Assembly: GCF_900107045.1 (NCBI RefSeq)
Contig: NZ_FNON01000001.1
Span: 1,240,001 to 1,304,000, forward strand
Length of the DNA stretch: 64,000 nt
Direction: 5' to 3'
Source of the DNA: Amycolatopsis xylanica
GTDB lineage: Bacteria > Actinomycetota > Actinomycetes > Mycobacteriales > Pseudonocardiaceae
Notes under the pieces: generated by a model
What the model was told of the DNA's origin: nothing
Database searches by the model: none
Seen by the model: the letters and a program-made list of their open reading frames with translations, nothing else
Shown here: in pieces, positions 7,714 through 15,734 of the stretch
Position numbering within the stretch: the first letter of the stretch is position 1
How the letters are laid out: every line of letters starts with the position of its first letter
Made by a program: the position numbers and the translations under genes

Positions 7714-8811
7714 CTACGGGTCCTGGTTGAGGATCCGCTCGGCGTGGCTGTAGCCGACCCGCCCGGTGGTGTCCGGCTGGGCGGTCCCGTCGGACGGCCG
7801 ATAGAAGTAGCCCACGCCCCGCGCCGACACGATCGCGTCGGGGCCGAGGTCGGTCATGGCGAGCTTCTGCCGCAGCCGCGCGACAAGGACGGCGACCCGG
7901 CCCGCGCGATTGCCGGGGCTCTCGCCAGGCCAGACGGCCGAGACGATCGCGGTGACCGACTTGGTCGCGCCTGCCGGGCGCACCAGCAGGTCGAGGAGCT
8001 GGAACTCGGACTCGGTCAGCTTCAGCGTCACGCTCGCCACCTGCGCGATCTTGAGCGCGGAGTCGACGTACAGCAGGCCGTCGTCGAAGACCTGGGGATC
8101 CTGGCCACGGCTTGTCCGCCGCAGGACGGTGCGCATCCGGACGACGAGTTCGTCGATGCTGAACGGCTTGACGAGGTAGTCGTCGGCGCCGCTCGTCAGA
8201 CCGAGCAGCTGGTCTCGTTGTTCGCCGCGCGCCGAAAGGATGATCACCGGGATGTCACTGATGAGGCGCAGCCGCCGCAGCAGCTGCATGCCGTCCATGT
8301 CCGGCAGCCCGAGGTCGAGCAGGATGACGTCGAAGTCCCGCCCGGCGGTTTCGAGGTGGCTCATGCCTTCACGCCCGCTGGCCACGCCCTTGACCAGGTA
8401 TCCCCGCCGCTCCAACGCGGGGATGAGCGCGCCGCGCACCCGGTCGTCGTCCTCGATGTAGAGGGCGCGGCCCCGGCGGACACTGGACGGTGGCGGGTCG
8501 GGTGCGTCGCCGATCCGCCGCATCGCCACCGTCGTCACGGACGCGCGTTGCTGGTTGAGAAAAGTCCAAGCCAGCTCACGGCAGACAGCACAGACCTTGA
8601 GCTCCTGACCGTCTGCGGTCACGACGAACTCGACCGCCCGATCGCAGGCGCGCCCGAAGACCTCGAACTGGCAGTGGTGCACCTGGCTCCGCTCGCGCGA
8701 CCGGTGCGCCCGCGTCCGGCACCTGTCCGAGCAGAACTTGCGCGGACGACCCGTCTCGGGCATCGCCGGAAGCGGGCCGCCGCACACCGGGCAGGTCGGT
8801 TCCTCCTCCAC
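7714..8811 (-). CDS. OmpR-type response regulator with N-terminal Cys-rich zinc module
   Basis: From GTG 8811 the protein (365 aa) starts with a Cys-rich region: CPVCGG, KFCSDRCRTRAHRSRER, HHC, RACDRA and VCAVCRE. It continues with a receiver domain (YIEDDD acidic pocket, phospho-acceptor in VILLDLGLPDMDG, Lys in DDYLVKPFS) and an OmpR winged helix (LKLTESEFQLLDLLV to SARGVGYFYR). The frame is open to ATG 8949, but an inverted repeat at 8914-8940 and the absence of conserved sequence favour 8811. No histidine kinase is adjacent, so it is an orphan regulator. Confidence 0.82.
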   Translation of the reverse strand: MEEEPTCPVCGGPLPAMPETGRPRKFCSDRCRTRAHRSRERSQVHHCQFEVFGRACDRAVEFVVTADGQELKVCAVCRELAWTFLNQQRASVTTVAMRRIGDAPDPPPSSVRRGRALYIEDDDRVRGALIPALERRGYLVKGVASGREGMSHLETAGRDFDVILLDLGLPDMDGMQLLRRLRLISDIPVIILSARGEQRDQLLGLTSGADDYLVKPFSIDELVVRMRTVLRRTSRGQDPQVFDDGLLYVDSALKIAQVASVTLKLTESEFQLLDLLVRPAGATKSVTAIVSAVWPGESPGNRAGRVAVLVARLRQKLAMTDLGPDAIVSARGVGYFYRPSDGTAQPDTTGRVGYSHAERILNQDP

Positions 8812-8913
8812 CGGGCGATCATCCCCCCAATCCCGCGAAAGATGACACGAAACGGGTTTCGTGTCGCTTGCTCTTGGCTGACGCCGGTCGATGCTGTTCC
8901 CTGAAGTGGTGGT

Positions 8914-8940
8914 GGTCCGGCCGTCCTGGACGGCCGGACC
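8914..8940 (-). terminator. Inverted repeat, probable terminator
   Basis: GGTCCGGCCGTCC and GGACGGCCGGACC flank a single T, forming a 27-nt palindrome just beyond the stop (8946) of the 66-residue gene. It separates that gene from the response-regulator gene on the same strand and supports the start at 8811. Confidence 0.65.
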
Positions 8941-8945
8941 GGGTG

Positions 8946-9146
8946 TCATGATCGCGTGTGCTTGCCTGCTTCGACGATCAGGTCACCGACCCAGATGAGC
9001 GCCCTTGTCACCAAGGCAAGGGCCTCATCGCCTTTCAGCGCCGCCACGACGGCCTGGAGCACGAACAGCGCGGTACGCGCCTTCTTCCAGCCCGTGGGTT
9101 TGCCCGCGTCTCGAGCTGAGCCGGGTGGCTTCCGGGGTTGCCACAT
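8946..9146 (-). CDS. Hypothetical protein, 66 aa
   Basis: ATG 9146 is preceded by AAGGAGGTCTTG, a strong ribosome-binding site. The protein has a basic N-terminal third (MWQPRKPPGSARDAGKPTGW) followed by a mostly hydrophobic helix (TALFVLQAVVAALKGDEALA LVTRALIWVGDLIVEAG). It could be an amphipathic or membrane-associated peptide. I do not recognise the family. Confidence 0.7.
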   Translation of the reverse strand: MWQPRKPPGSARDAGKPTGWKKARTALFVLQAVVAALKGDEALALVTRALIWVGDLIVEAGKHTRS

Positions 9147-9263
9147 CAAGACCTCCTTTCGACAGCGCGGTTTCCGCGCTGAGGCAACACTCGCCCTGGC
9201 CGGAGCGGGTCGCAAGGAACTGCAAACAAGATGACCGGCGCCGGAAATCCCTAAACTGGAGAG

Positions 9264-9743
9264 ATGACCGAGCGCAAGCCATCGGGGATGAGCTTCGAGT
9301 CGTTCATCGACAAGCAGATCCGCGAGGCCATCGAACGCGGCGAGTTCGACGACCTGCCCGGCGCAGGCAAGCCGTTGCCGGGCCTGGACAAGCCGCACGA
9401 CGACCAATGGTGGCTCAAGGGCTACCTCCGCCGTGAGGGCCTCACCGCCGAGGCCTTGCTGCCCGAGTCGCTCCAGCTGCGCAAGGAGATCGACCGCCTG
9501 CCCGAGACCGTGCGCGGGTTCGGCCGCGAGGAGGAGGTCCGTGCGCACGTCAAACAGCTCAACCGGCGGATCGCCGAGTGGATGCGGACGCCGACCCCGC
9601 CACACGTGCCACTCGCGCCGGTCGATGTCGATGCGGTCACCGATCAGTGGCGATCCGTAACCCCGGCCACACCCGCCGCGACTCCCCGGCAGGAGGCGCC
9701 GCGCCGGCGTCGATGGTGGCAGGGGAGAGACCGTGGCCAGTGA
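9264..9743 (+). CDS. DUF1992 (DnaJ-homologue subfamily C member 28 domain) protein
   Basis: The 159-residue protein opens with SFESFIDKQIREAIERGEFD DLPGAGKPLPGLD, the diagnostic DUF1992 sequence, and continues with WWLKGYLRREGLTAEALLP. No J domain is present. The C-terminus is Pro/Arg-rich and ends over the start of the EF-hand gene, so the two genes are probably co-transcribed. The molecular function is unknown. Confidence 0.9.
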   Translation: MTERKPSGMSFESFIDKQIREAIERGEFDDLPGAGKPLPGLDKPHDDQWWLKGYLRREGLTAEALLPESLQLRKEIDRLPETVRGFGREEEVRAHVKQLNRRIAEWMRTPTPPHVPLAPVDVDAVTDQWRSVTPATPAATPRQEAPRRRRWWQGRDRGQ

Positions 9744-10260
9744 GTTCCAGCGCCGGAAGATCGCCACAGTGTTCACCGCGATGGACGACGACGGTGACGC
9801 GTACCTCGACGAGACCGACTTCGAGGCGCTGACCGGACGCTGGGTCGCGCTGCGCGGCGTCACCGCGGGCTCCGCGGAGGGTGTCCGCCTGCGCGCGATC
9901 ATGATGGGCTGGTGGTCGACGCTGCTGGCCGCGTCCGAGCGCGCCGACAAGGTCAGCCTCGACGACGTGCTGATGGTCGTCGACCAGCTGGGCGGGATGC
10001 TCGACGCGGTCACCGCCACCGCGGAGACCATGTTCGACGCGATCGACGAGAACGGCGACGGTGAGATCTCCCGCGCCGAGTACCGCCAGCTCATCGAGGC
10101 GTGGAACGGCACGGCCACCGACACGGACGAGACGTTCGGGTTGCTCGACCTCGACGGTGACGGCCACCTCTCGCGCAAGGAATTCGTCGAGCACTGGACC
10201 GAGTTCTGGGCGGGGGACAACCCGGACGCCCCCGGCACCTGGGTCTTCGGCCGCTTCTAG
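9733..10260 (+). CDS. EF-hand calcium-binding protein
   Basis: The 175-residue soluble protein (GTG 9733, overlapping the previous gene by 11 nt) has three readable EF-hand loops: DDDGDAYLDETD, DENGDGEISRAE and DLDGDGHLSRKE. A fourth, degenerate hand probably lies around residues 70-85. This matches calerythrin-like actinobacterial four-EF-hand proteins, thought to buffer or sense calcium in the cytoplasm. Confidence 0.93.
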   Translation: MASEFQRRKIATVFTAMDDDGDAYLDETDFEALTGRWVALRGVTAGSAEGVRLRAIMMGWWSTLLAASERADKVSLDDVLMVVDQLGGMLDAVTATAETMFDAIDENGDGEISRAEYRQLIEAWNGTATDTDETFGLLDLDGDGHLSRKEFVEHWTEFWAGDNPDAPGTWVFGRF

Positions 10261-10272
10261 GACACGGGCACC

Positions 10273-10698
10273 TCAACCCGCCTCGTAAGCCTCGGTCAGC
10301 CAGGCCCGCAATTGCGGGTCGACGTCGGTGATCGAGGTCAGCTTGATCGTGTGCACGACCCTGCCTTCGGAAATCTCCGCCTGCCGGAAAACCCGTGGTT
10401 CGTTCACTCGGCGCGGAAGTACCAATTCGAGTGAAAGACACCGCGCTTTCGGCCGGAATTCGGCGAATTTGGTGTGATTCTTGAGGAAGACACCGATACG
10501 CACCGCGTCGACATGCACCGGTCCGAGCGACCGCACATGCTCGATCAGTGCTTCGTAGATCGCCCGTTGCACCGGCGCGCGGCCCGCGAACGACTCGTCG
10601 ACCGTGCAGCCGGGCACGCAGACGTGCGATTGGTTGGCACGGCTGAACTCCCGGTCGCAGGCCGGACAGGTCCAGCGTCGGGCCGCCGCGGCGCTCAT
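10273..10698 (-). CDS. DUF5655-like protein with N-terminal zinc-finger motif
   Basis: The 141-residue protein starts MSAAAARRWTCPACDREFSR, with Cys-x2-Cys followed by His and Cys (NQSHVC), a small zinc-finger-like module. The rest (VHVDAVRIGVFLKNHTKFAE to RVVHTIKLTSITDVDPQLRA) resembles DUF5655 proteins that bind or modify unknown targets. ATG 10698 was chosen because it begins the Cys motif. It is convergent with the EF-hand gene, 12 nt apart. Confidence 0.75.
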   Translation of the reverse strand: MSAAAARRWTCPACDREFSRANQSHVCVPGCTVDESFAGRAPVQRAIYEALIEHVRSLGPVHVDAVRIGVFLKNHTKFAEFRPKARCLSLELVLPRRVNEPRVFRQAEISEGRVVHTIKLTSITDVDPQLRAWLTEAYEAG

Positions 10699-10773
10699 CC
10701 GATGACCGTACGTGTTTACACCGTCTCCGAACAGGGAAATCCTGGTGGAACGTCCTGAGGAGGCCGGGTGTTC

Positions 10774-11745
10774 ATGGACGATGAAACCAGCGGGCGATAT
10801 CAGCCGCAAGGCAGGGTTGGGTTAGCGGATGTGGAACGTCTGGAAACCGCGACGCGGGTTCACCGCGCGCTCGACTATCGCAAAGGCGGCGGCGCCAGCC
10901 GGGAACGGGTGCTCGCCGAGCTGGCGCGGGAAGAGGAGCTGCTGACGGGCGCCCGCACCGACGAAGTGCGCAAGCGACTCCGCGTCGCGCTGGCCGACCT
11001 GCACAACGTGGCGGGCTGGGCCAGTTTCGACCTTGGCCTGGTTTCCGCCGCGCAGCACCATTTCCGCCGCGCGCTCCGGCTGGCCGAGAACAGCGGGCAC
11101 GACGGCTTGGTCGCCAACGTCCGTTACCGTCTCGGCCGCATCGCGCTCCACCACGACCAGCCCACCGAGGCGCTGGTCCAGTTCGCGTACGGCGAGGCCG
11201 CCGCCCAGCGCGCGAGTTCCTTCCGGGCGCTGGCGATCCTGCACGCCAACAAGGCGTGGGCGTGGGCCAAACGCGCGAACCAGCACGAGGCGTCGAAACT
11301 GCTCGGCAAGGCGGAGACGGAGTTCGACAAGGCCGGCACGGACGACCGCGCGCCATGGTCGGCCTTCTTCAACATGATCGACTTCGACGCCATGACCGGG
11401 ACGGTGTACACCGAACTGGCTCTCGCCGGCGAGAGTAAGGCGGGCGCGGCCCGCAAGGCCATCCCGGCGCTGTCGCGCGCGTCCGTCCTCTACAGCGAGG
11501 AGATGTCGCGCAGCCGGGCGTTCACGCTGATGATGCTCGCGTTCGACCACATCGTCAGCGGCGACCGCGAACAAGGCGTCTCGATCGGCGAGGAGGCACT
11601 GCGCACGGCCACGAAGGTGAAGTCGGTCCGCACCAAGGCCCGCATCCGCCCGCTCTGCGCCGAGCTGGCCAAGCAGCGCGGCGACGCGGACGCCGCCGAC
11701 CTCGCCCGCCGGATCAACATCTTCATCAAGACCCCGATCTCCTGA
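10774..11745 (+). CDS. TPR-type protein resembling the C-terminal half of XRE/TPR regulators
   Basis: The 323-residue protein is helical with TPR-like repeats (FDLGLVSAAQHHFRRALRLA, ALVQFAYGEAAAQRASSFRA). Its start (GLADVERLETATRVHRALDY RKGGG) looks like the linker after the HTH in actinobacterial XRE/TPR regulators, yet no HTH is encoded upstream in frame. A GAGGAGG site lies 10 nt before ATG 10774; GTG 10768 is an alternative. It may be a stand-alone sensor or a derivative that lost its DNA-binding domain. Confidence 0.7.
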   Translation: MDDETSGRYQPQGRVGLADVERLETATRVHRALDYRKGGGASRERVLAELAREEELLTGARTDEVRKRLRVALADLHNVAGWASFDLGLVSAAQHHFRRALRLAENSGHDGLVANVRYRLGRIALHHDQPTEALVQFAYGEAAAQRASSFRALAILHANKAWAWAKRANQHEASKLLGKAETEFDKAGTDDRAPWSAFFNMIDFDAMTGTVYTELALAGESKAGAARKAIPALSRASVLYSEEMSRSRAFTLMMLAFDHIVSGDREQGVSIGEEALRTATKVKSVRTKARIRPLCAELAKQRGDADAADLARRINIFIKTPIS

Positions 11746-11755
11746 CCACCCGGGC

Positions 11756-11813
11756 ATTGGGGTCGTGAGTGTTTAGACCGGTTAGAACCGGTCGTACCAC
11801 TCACGACCCCAAT
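11756..11813. repeat. Palindromic repeat family A, copy 2
   Basis: ATTGGGGTCGTGAGTG and CACTCACGACCCCAAT form outer arms around TTTAGACCGGTTAGAACCGG. It lies 11 nt past the stop of the TPR gene and probably acts as its terminator. Confidence 0.85.
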
Positions 11814-11927
11814 GGGCGGTCTACGTCATGTGTCGCGGATGAAGCGGGTCATCGGGCCCTAGTTTGTGATCACTCGGCGCGGTTCACTCGATAGGAGGTA
11901 TGCATCCCTGTCTTCAGGAGCCAATGG

Positions 11928-12317
11928 ATGGTCCGTGACGACGGCGCCGGGCCAGCCCGGGTGCTCATTGCCGACCAGGACCCCCGGGTCCGGGCGGCGC
12001 TGCGTGCGTTCCTGCGCGCGCATCCCGGCTTCGACGTCGTGGCCGAGGCGGGCAGCTCCACCGCGGCGCTGACGCTCGCCCGCGAGTGCGGGCCGACCGT
12101 CGCGCTCGTCGACGTCTCCCAGCTCGACAAGGGGGAGCGGCTCGAACTCGTCCGTGCGCTCACCGGGGAGCTGCGCATCCCGGTGGTCGCGATCGGCTTC
12201 GAAGGCCGGGTGCGCGCGGGCGCGCTGGAGGCGGGCGCGTTCCGGTTCCTGGACAAGGGGAGCGTCTCCGACCTGCTGCTGCCCGCGCTGGAACAGGCGG
12301 CTGAGCACGTGGCGTGA
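11928..12317 (+). CDS. Stand-alone response regulator receiver domain
   Basis: The 129-residue protein is a single receiver domain: VLIADQDPRVRAALRAFLRA supplies the acidic residues, VALVDVSQ the likely phospho-acceptor aspartate, and FLDKGSVSDLLL the conserved lysine. There is no output domain, so it could be a phosphate relay or a protein-interaction switch. No kinase is encoded nearby. Confidence 0.85.
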   Translation: MVRDDGAGPARVLIADQDPRVRAALRAFLRAHPGFDVVAEAGSSTAALTLARECGPTVALVDVSQLDKGERLELVRALTGELRIPVVAIGFEGRVRAGALEAGAFRFLDKGSVSDLLLPALEQAAEHVA

Positions 12318-12630
12318 TCATGGTCTGGTGACAGTCCGCCGATTGGGTTAGATTGATCCAATCCGGCTGGTGATCCGATGAATCGCACGGTGATCGGCAG
12401 TGTCGCTGACTCTGTCGCGGAGCTGGCCGTCAAGTGATTTGGAACCAAATGGTCATCGAATTCGCCCATGTGGATGCCGGATCCTAAGTCGGATGACGTA
12501 GATGCGCGGCGACACTCGTCGCGCTCCGTCTCGCCTCAACCTCCTATGTCAGTTCGGTCGGTCGTCTGATGTATCCGCCTGTGACTTAGAGCACATTGGG
12601 ATAGACCAGCGACGCCAGGAGGCGAGAGCA
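12318..12630. other. Intergenic stretch upstream of an ECF sigma gene
   Basis: No convincing gene is visible on either strand in these 313 bases. Composition is less GC-rich than the neighbours. Short dyads such as ATTTGG-AA-CCAAAT (about 12433-12450) and GCGCGGCGA/TCGTCGCGC occur. It presumably holds the promoter and leader of the sigma gene at 12631. Confidence 0.4.
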
Positions 12631-13227
12631 ATGACCGTGACGCGGCAGACCACATCGCATCCGCAACTCAGCGTGGTCTTTTCCGATCGTGAGACCTTGA
12701 GCGACGGCCAGCTCGAAGAGCTCTACCGGCTGCACGGCCGCGCGCTGCTGCGCTACCTGCTCGGGCTGACCTTCGGCGATAGCCAGCTCGCCGAGGACAT
12801 CATCCAGGAGACGTTCCTGCGTGCCTGGCGCACGCCGCAGCTCGCCGCGGACAGCCTCGCCGCCTGCAGATCATGGCTGATCATCGTGGCGCGCAACGTG
12901 TCCATCGACCGGCTCCGCAAGCGCGGCCGCCGTCCGCAGGAGACCGGCGACGGGGCGCTGCCGCAGGTTCCGGCGCCGCACTGCGAGATGGACCGCGTCG
13001 TCACCTCACTGGCGCTGCGCGACGCGATGGCCAAGCTGACGCCGATGCGCCGCGAGATCCTGATCCACATGTACCTGCACGACCGCAGCCACACCGACGT
13101 CGCCGAACGGCTCGGCATCCCCATCGGAACCGTGAAATCCCGCGCCCACTCGGCGTTGCGCGCGCTGCGTGAGGCGCTCGGCGACCAAGCGTTCATCGAC
13201 TTGCCTGGCATGCGGATCGCGAGTTAA
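12631..13227 (+). CDS. ECF-type RNA polymerase sigma factor
   Basis: The 198-residue protein starts at ATG 12631 behind AGGAGGCGAGAGCA. Region 2 spans about residues 30-95 (YRLHGRALLRYLLGLTFGDS, EDIIQETFLRAWRTPQL, RSWLIIVARNVSIDRLRKR) and region 4 about 130-185 (KLTPMRREILIHMYLHDRSH, GIPIGTVKSRAHSALRALR). No anti-sigma gene is adjacent; the downstream gene is a peptidase. Control is therefore not evident from context. Confidence 0.92.
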   Translation: MTVTRQTTSHPQLSVVFSDRETLSDGQLEELYRLHGRALLRYLLGLTFGDSQLAEDIIQETFLRAWRTPQLAADSLAACRSWLIIVARNVSIDRLRKRGRRPQETGDGALPQVPAPHCEMDRVVTSLALRDAMAKLTPMRREILIHMYLHDRSHTDVAERLGIPIGTVKSRAHSALRALREALGDQAFIDLPGMRIAS

Positions 13228-13269
13228 CCCGGCTGATCCGGATCGGCGGATCCGGCTAGGCTCAGCATC

Positions 13270-14412
13270 ATGTCTCGCCGTTCGCCGAATACGCCCGCCC
13301 CTGACGTCGCCGGCCTGCGCGCCAGGCTCGACCGAGCACGCGCCGCCGCAGCGAAGTCCGGCACCGACGCGCTGCTCATCACGCCCGGTTCCGACCTGCG
13401 CTACCTCATCGGCGCCGGCGGCGGTTCCTTCGAACGGCTGACCACTCTCGTCGTCCCGGCCGACGGCGCGCCCGCGCTGGTCGTGCCGAAGCTGGAAGCA
13501 CCCGGCTACGCGGACACCCCGACCGACGAGCTCGGCATCGACATCCTCACCTGGGTCGACGGTGACGACCCGTACAAGCTGGTCGCCGGCAGGCTCGGCA
13601 AGCCGGCGCGCGTCGCGGTCAGCGACTTCACCCCCGCGCTGCACGTGCTCGCGCTGCGCGACGCGCTCGGTGACGCCGAGCAGGTGCTGGCCGGTCCGGT
13701 CGTCCGCGAGCTGCGCATGCGCAAGGATGCCGCCGAGATCGCAGCGCTGCGCACGGCGGGCGCGGCCATCGACCGCGTGCACGCCCGCGTCGGCGAGTGG
13801 CTGCGTGCCGGTCGCACCGAGGCCGAGGTCGGCGCGGACATCGCCGCCGCCATCGTCGAAGAGGGCCACACCGAGGCCGAGTTCGTGATCGTCGGCTCCG
13901 GCCCGAACGGCGCGAGCCCGCACCACAGTGTCTCGGACCGGGTGATCGAGCATGGCGACGTGGTCGTCGTCGACATCGGCGGCCCGATCGCCGAGGGCTA
14001 CAACTCCGACTCCACCCGCACCTACGCCGTCGGCGAGCCGCGTGACGCGGACGTCGCCGAGACGTACGCGATCCTGCAGCGCGCGCAGGCCGCCGCGGTC
14101 GCCGCGGTCCGGCCCGGCGCCACCGCCGAGCAGATCGACGCCGCCGCCCGCGACGTCATCGCGGAAGCCGGGTTCGGCGAGTACTTCATCCACCGCACCG
14201 GCCACGGCATCGGCCTGGACGTGCACGAGGAGCCGTACATCATCGCGGGCAACGACCTGCCGCTGGAGCCGGGCATGGCGTTCAGCGTCGAGCCGGGCAT
14301 CTACCAGCCCGGCCGCTGGGGCGCGCGGATCGAGGACATCGTCGTGGTCACCGAGACCGGCGTCGAGTCGTTCAACAACCGTCCCCACGAGCTCGTCGTG
14401 CTGGGCTCGTGA
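13270..14412 (+). CDS. M24 family Xaa-Pro peptidase
   Basis: The 380-residue protein combines an N-terminal creatinase-like domain (residues about 15-145) with a C-terminal pita-bread metallopeptidase domain. Metal ligands are readable: Asp in VVVDIGGPIAEG, Asp in YNSDSTRTYAVG, His in RTGHGIGLDVHEEP, Glu in FSVEPGIYQPG and Glu in GARIEDIVVVTE. It is probably a cytoplasmic Xaa-Pro aminopeptidase or dipeptidase. It overlaps the Lrp-type regulator by 4 nt, suggesting an operon for peptide or amino-acid use. Confidence 0.93.
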   Translation: MSRRSPNTPAPDVAGLRARLDRARAAAAKSGTDALLITPGSDLRYLIGAGGGSFERLTTLVVPADGAPALVVPKLEAPGYADTPTDELGIDILTWVDGDDPYKLVAGRLGKPARVAVSDFTPALHVLALRDALGDAEQVLAGPVVRELRMRKDAAEIAALRTAGAAIDRVHARVGEWLRAGRTEAEVGADIAAAIVEEGHTEAEFVIVGSGPNGASPHHSVSDRVIEHGDVVVVDIGGPIAEGYNSDSTRTYAVGEPRDADVAETYAILQRAQAAAVAAVRPGATAEQIDAAARDVIAEAGFGEYFIHRTGHGIGLDVHEEPYIIAGNDLPLEPGMAFSVEPGIYQPGRWGARIEDIVVVTETGVESFNNRPHELVVLGS

Positions 14413-14861
14413 CCAGCCCGCTGGAACCACTCGACCAGGCCATCGCGCGTGAGCTCGCCGCCGACGGCCGGTGCAGCTTCACCGACCTCGCCGAGCGCGT
14501 CGGCCTGTCGGTTTCGGCCGTGCACCAGCGGGTCCGCCGCCTCGAACAGCGCGGCGTGATCCGCGGGTACGCCGCGCGCCTCGACGGCGAGCAGATCGGC
14601 CTGCCGCTCACGGCGCTGATCTCGCTGACGCCGAACGACCCCGGAGCGCCCGACGACTACCCGCAGCGCGTCGAGCACATCACCGAGATCGAGTCGTGCT
14701 ACTCGGTCGCGGGCGACGAGTCCTACATCCTGCTGGTGCGCGTCGCGTCGCCGCTGGCGCTGGAGGACCTGCTGCGGCGGATCCGCGAGTCGGCGAAGGT
14801 GTCGACGCGGACCACGGTCGTGCTCTCTACGCCGTTCGAAGGACGTTCACCGACGTTGTGA
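14409..14861 (+). CDS. Lrp/AsnC family transcriptional regulator
   Basis: The 150-residue protein has an N-terminal AsnC HTH (LDQAIARELAADGRCSFTDL, then VSAVHQRVRRLEQRGVIRGY) and a C-terminal RAM ligand-binding domain (ITEIESCYSVAGDESYILLV RVASPLALEDLLRRI). GTG 14409 overlaps the peptidase stop. An amino-acid-responsive regulator of the upstream peptidase is the simplest reading. Confidence 0.93.
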   Translation: MTSPLEPLDQAIARELAADGRCSFTDLAERVGLSVSAVHQRVRRLEQRGVIRGYAARLDGEQIGLPLTALISLTPNDPGAPDDYPQRVEHITEIESCYSVAGDESYILLVRVASPLALEDLLRRIRESAKVSTRTTVVLSTPFEGRSPTL

Positions 14862-14885
14862 CCGGTGGCTGGTACGGTAAAAGGT

Positions 14886-15116
14886 ATGGCGACACGTAAG
14901 GTGACACTTTCACTGGACAGTGGCGCGCTCGAGTTCGCCGAGCGCGCGGCCAAGGCACACGGGATCTCCGTGTCGTCCTGGCTCTCGAAGGCCGCGAGGC
15001 GCGAAGCCGTCCGCACCGGCTACGTCCCGCAGAAGGCCCAGCACGCCGAGCACGCCGCGCTGGGCGACGAGGCCGATTTGGCGGCGGCGGAAGAGGACCT
15101 GCGTGCGGAGGGGTGA
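14886..15116 (+). CDS. Antitoxin of a MazF-type toxin-antitoxin pair
   Basis: The 76-residue protein starts MATRKVTLSLDSGALEFAER, a ribbon-helix-helix-like opening, with GISVSSWLSKAARREAV as the second helix, then an acidic tail (EADLAAAEEDLRAEG) likely to bind the toxin. The 3' end overlaps the toxin gene by 14 nt. GGTAAAAGGT precedes ATG 14886. Type II antitoxins of this layout repress their own operon. Confidence 0.82.
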   Translation: MATRKVTLSLDSGALEFAERAAKAHGISVSSWLSKAARREAVRTGYVPQKAQHAEHAALGDEADLAAAEEDLRAEG

Positions 15117-15402
15117 AGTCTGGACGTACCACCCCCCGACCGACCCGGCGCGTCAGCGCACCGTGGTGCTGTTGTCCTCGGACGGGGTGAACGACTCGGA
15201 GCGCCCGTGGCTGCTGGGCACCGAGCTGCTGGACCGGGATCCGCAGGACATCCTCGGCGTCGCCGTCGACGCCAGGTACTGGGTGTCCACCCTGAACCTG
15301 ACGCGCCTCTACCGGCCGTGGTTCAACGAACGGGTCGCCGAGATCGACCATGAGGTGCAGGAGCGCATCGACATCGCGTTGCGAGCCGCACTCGACCTTT
15401 AG
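15103..15402 (+). CDS. MazF/PemK-type toxin
   Basis: The 99-residue protein starts at GTG 15103 as VRRGEVWTYHPPTDPARQRT VVLLSSDGV, the typical MazF opening (RGEVW, then a beta strand ending in SS). LGVAVDARYWVSTLNLTRLY RPW covers the middle strands. MazF family enzymes are ribosome-independent, sequence-specific endoribonucleases. The overlap with the antitoxin gene is the usual TA arrangement. Confidence 0.8.
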   Translation: MRRGEVWTYHPPTDPARQRTVVLLSSDGVNDSERPWLLGTELLDRDPQDILGVAVDARYWVSTLNLTRLYRPWFNERVAEIDHEVQERIDIALRAALDL

Positions 15403-15449
15403 CCGCGAAACCGCGTCGCCGGGCCGGGACTGTTGCTAGGTTCCCGGCC

Positions 15450-15665
15450 ATGAAATGTGCTGCCTGCGGTTCCACCGCGCTGGACCAGGGTTTCGTCATG
15501 GACTCCGGCGAAGGCTCCGGCGGCTACTCACGCTGGATCGCCGGCCCGCTCAAGCGCGGCATCCTCGGCGGCGCGAAGCTGATGGGCAAGACCAGGCACC
15601 CGATCGCCGCGTTCGCCTGCCGCCAGTGCCATTTCCTCAACAGCTACGTCGTCCGCGAAGACTGA
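15450..15665 (+). CDS. Small zinc-ribbon protein (71 aa)
   Basis: The protein has two Cys-x2-Cys knuckles (KCAACGSTAL near the N-terminus and FACRQCHFLN near the C-terminus), forming a predicted zinc ribbon, with a Gly/Lys-rich middle segment. It is probably a nucleic-acid or protein adaptor. No specific family name can be given. Confidence 0.75.
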   Translation: MKCAACGSTALDQGFVMDSGEGSGGYSRWIAGPLKRGILGGAKLMGKTRHPIAAFACRQCHFLNSYVVRED

Positions 15666-15669
15666 TAGA

Positions 15670-15724
15670 TCCGGGATAAAGCGGGCTTTACTCCGGTCCG
15701 GGATAAAGCCCGCTTTATCCCGGA
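15670..15724. repeat. Palindromic repeat family B, copy 1
   Basis: TCCGGGATAAAGCGGGCTTTA is followed by GGGATAAAGCCCGCTTTATCCC, giving a strong hairpin between convergent genes ending at 15665 and 15735. Related copies lie at 30158 and 39787. It probably terminates transcription in both directions. Confidence 0.8.
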
Positions 15725-15734
15725 CCGCGGGGTC

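Noticed and set aside
8812..8949. N-terminal extension of the response regulator to ATG 8949
   Set aside because: The extra 46 residues look non-conserved, the region contains a strong palindrome, and GTG 8811 sits just before the zinc motif.
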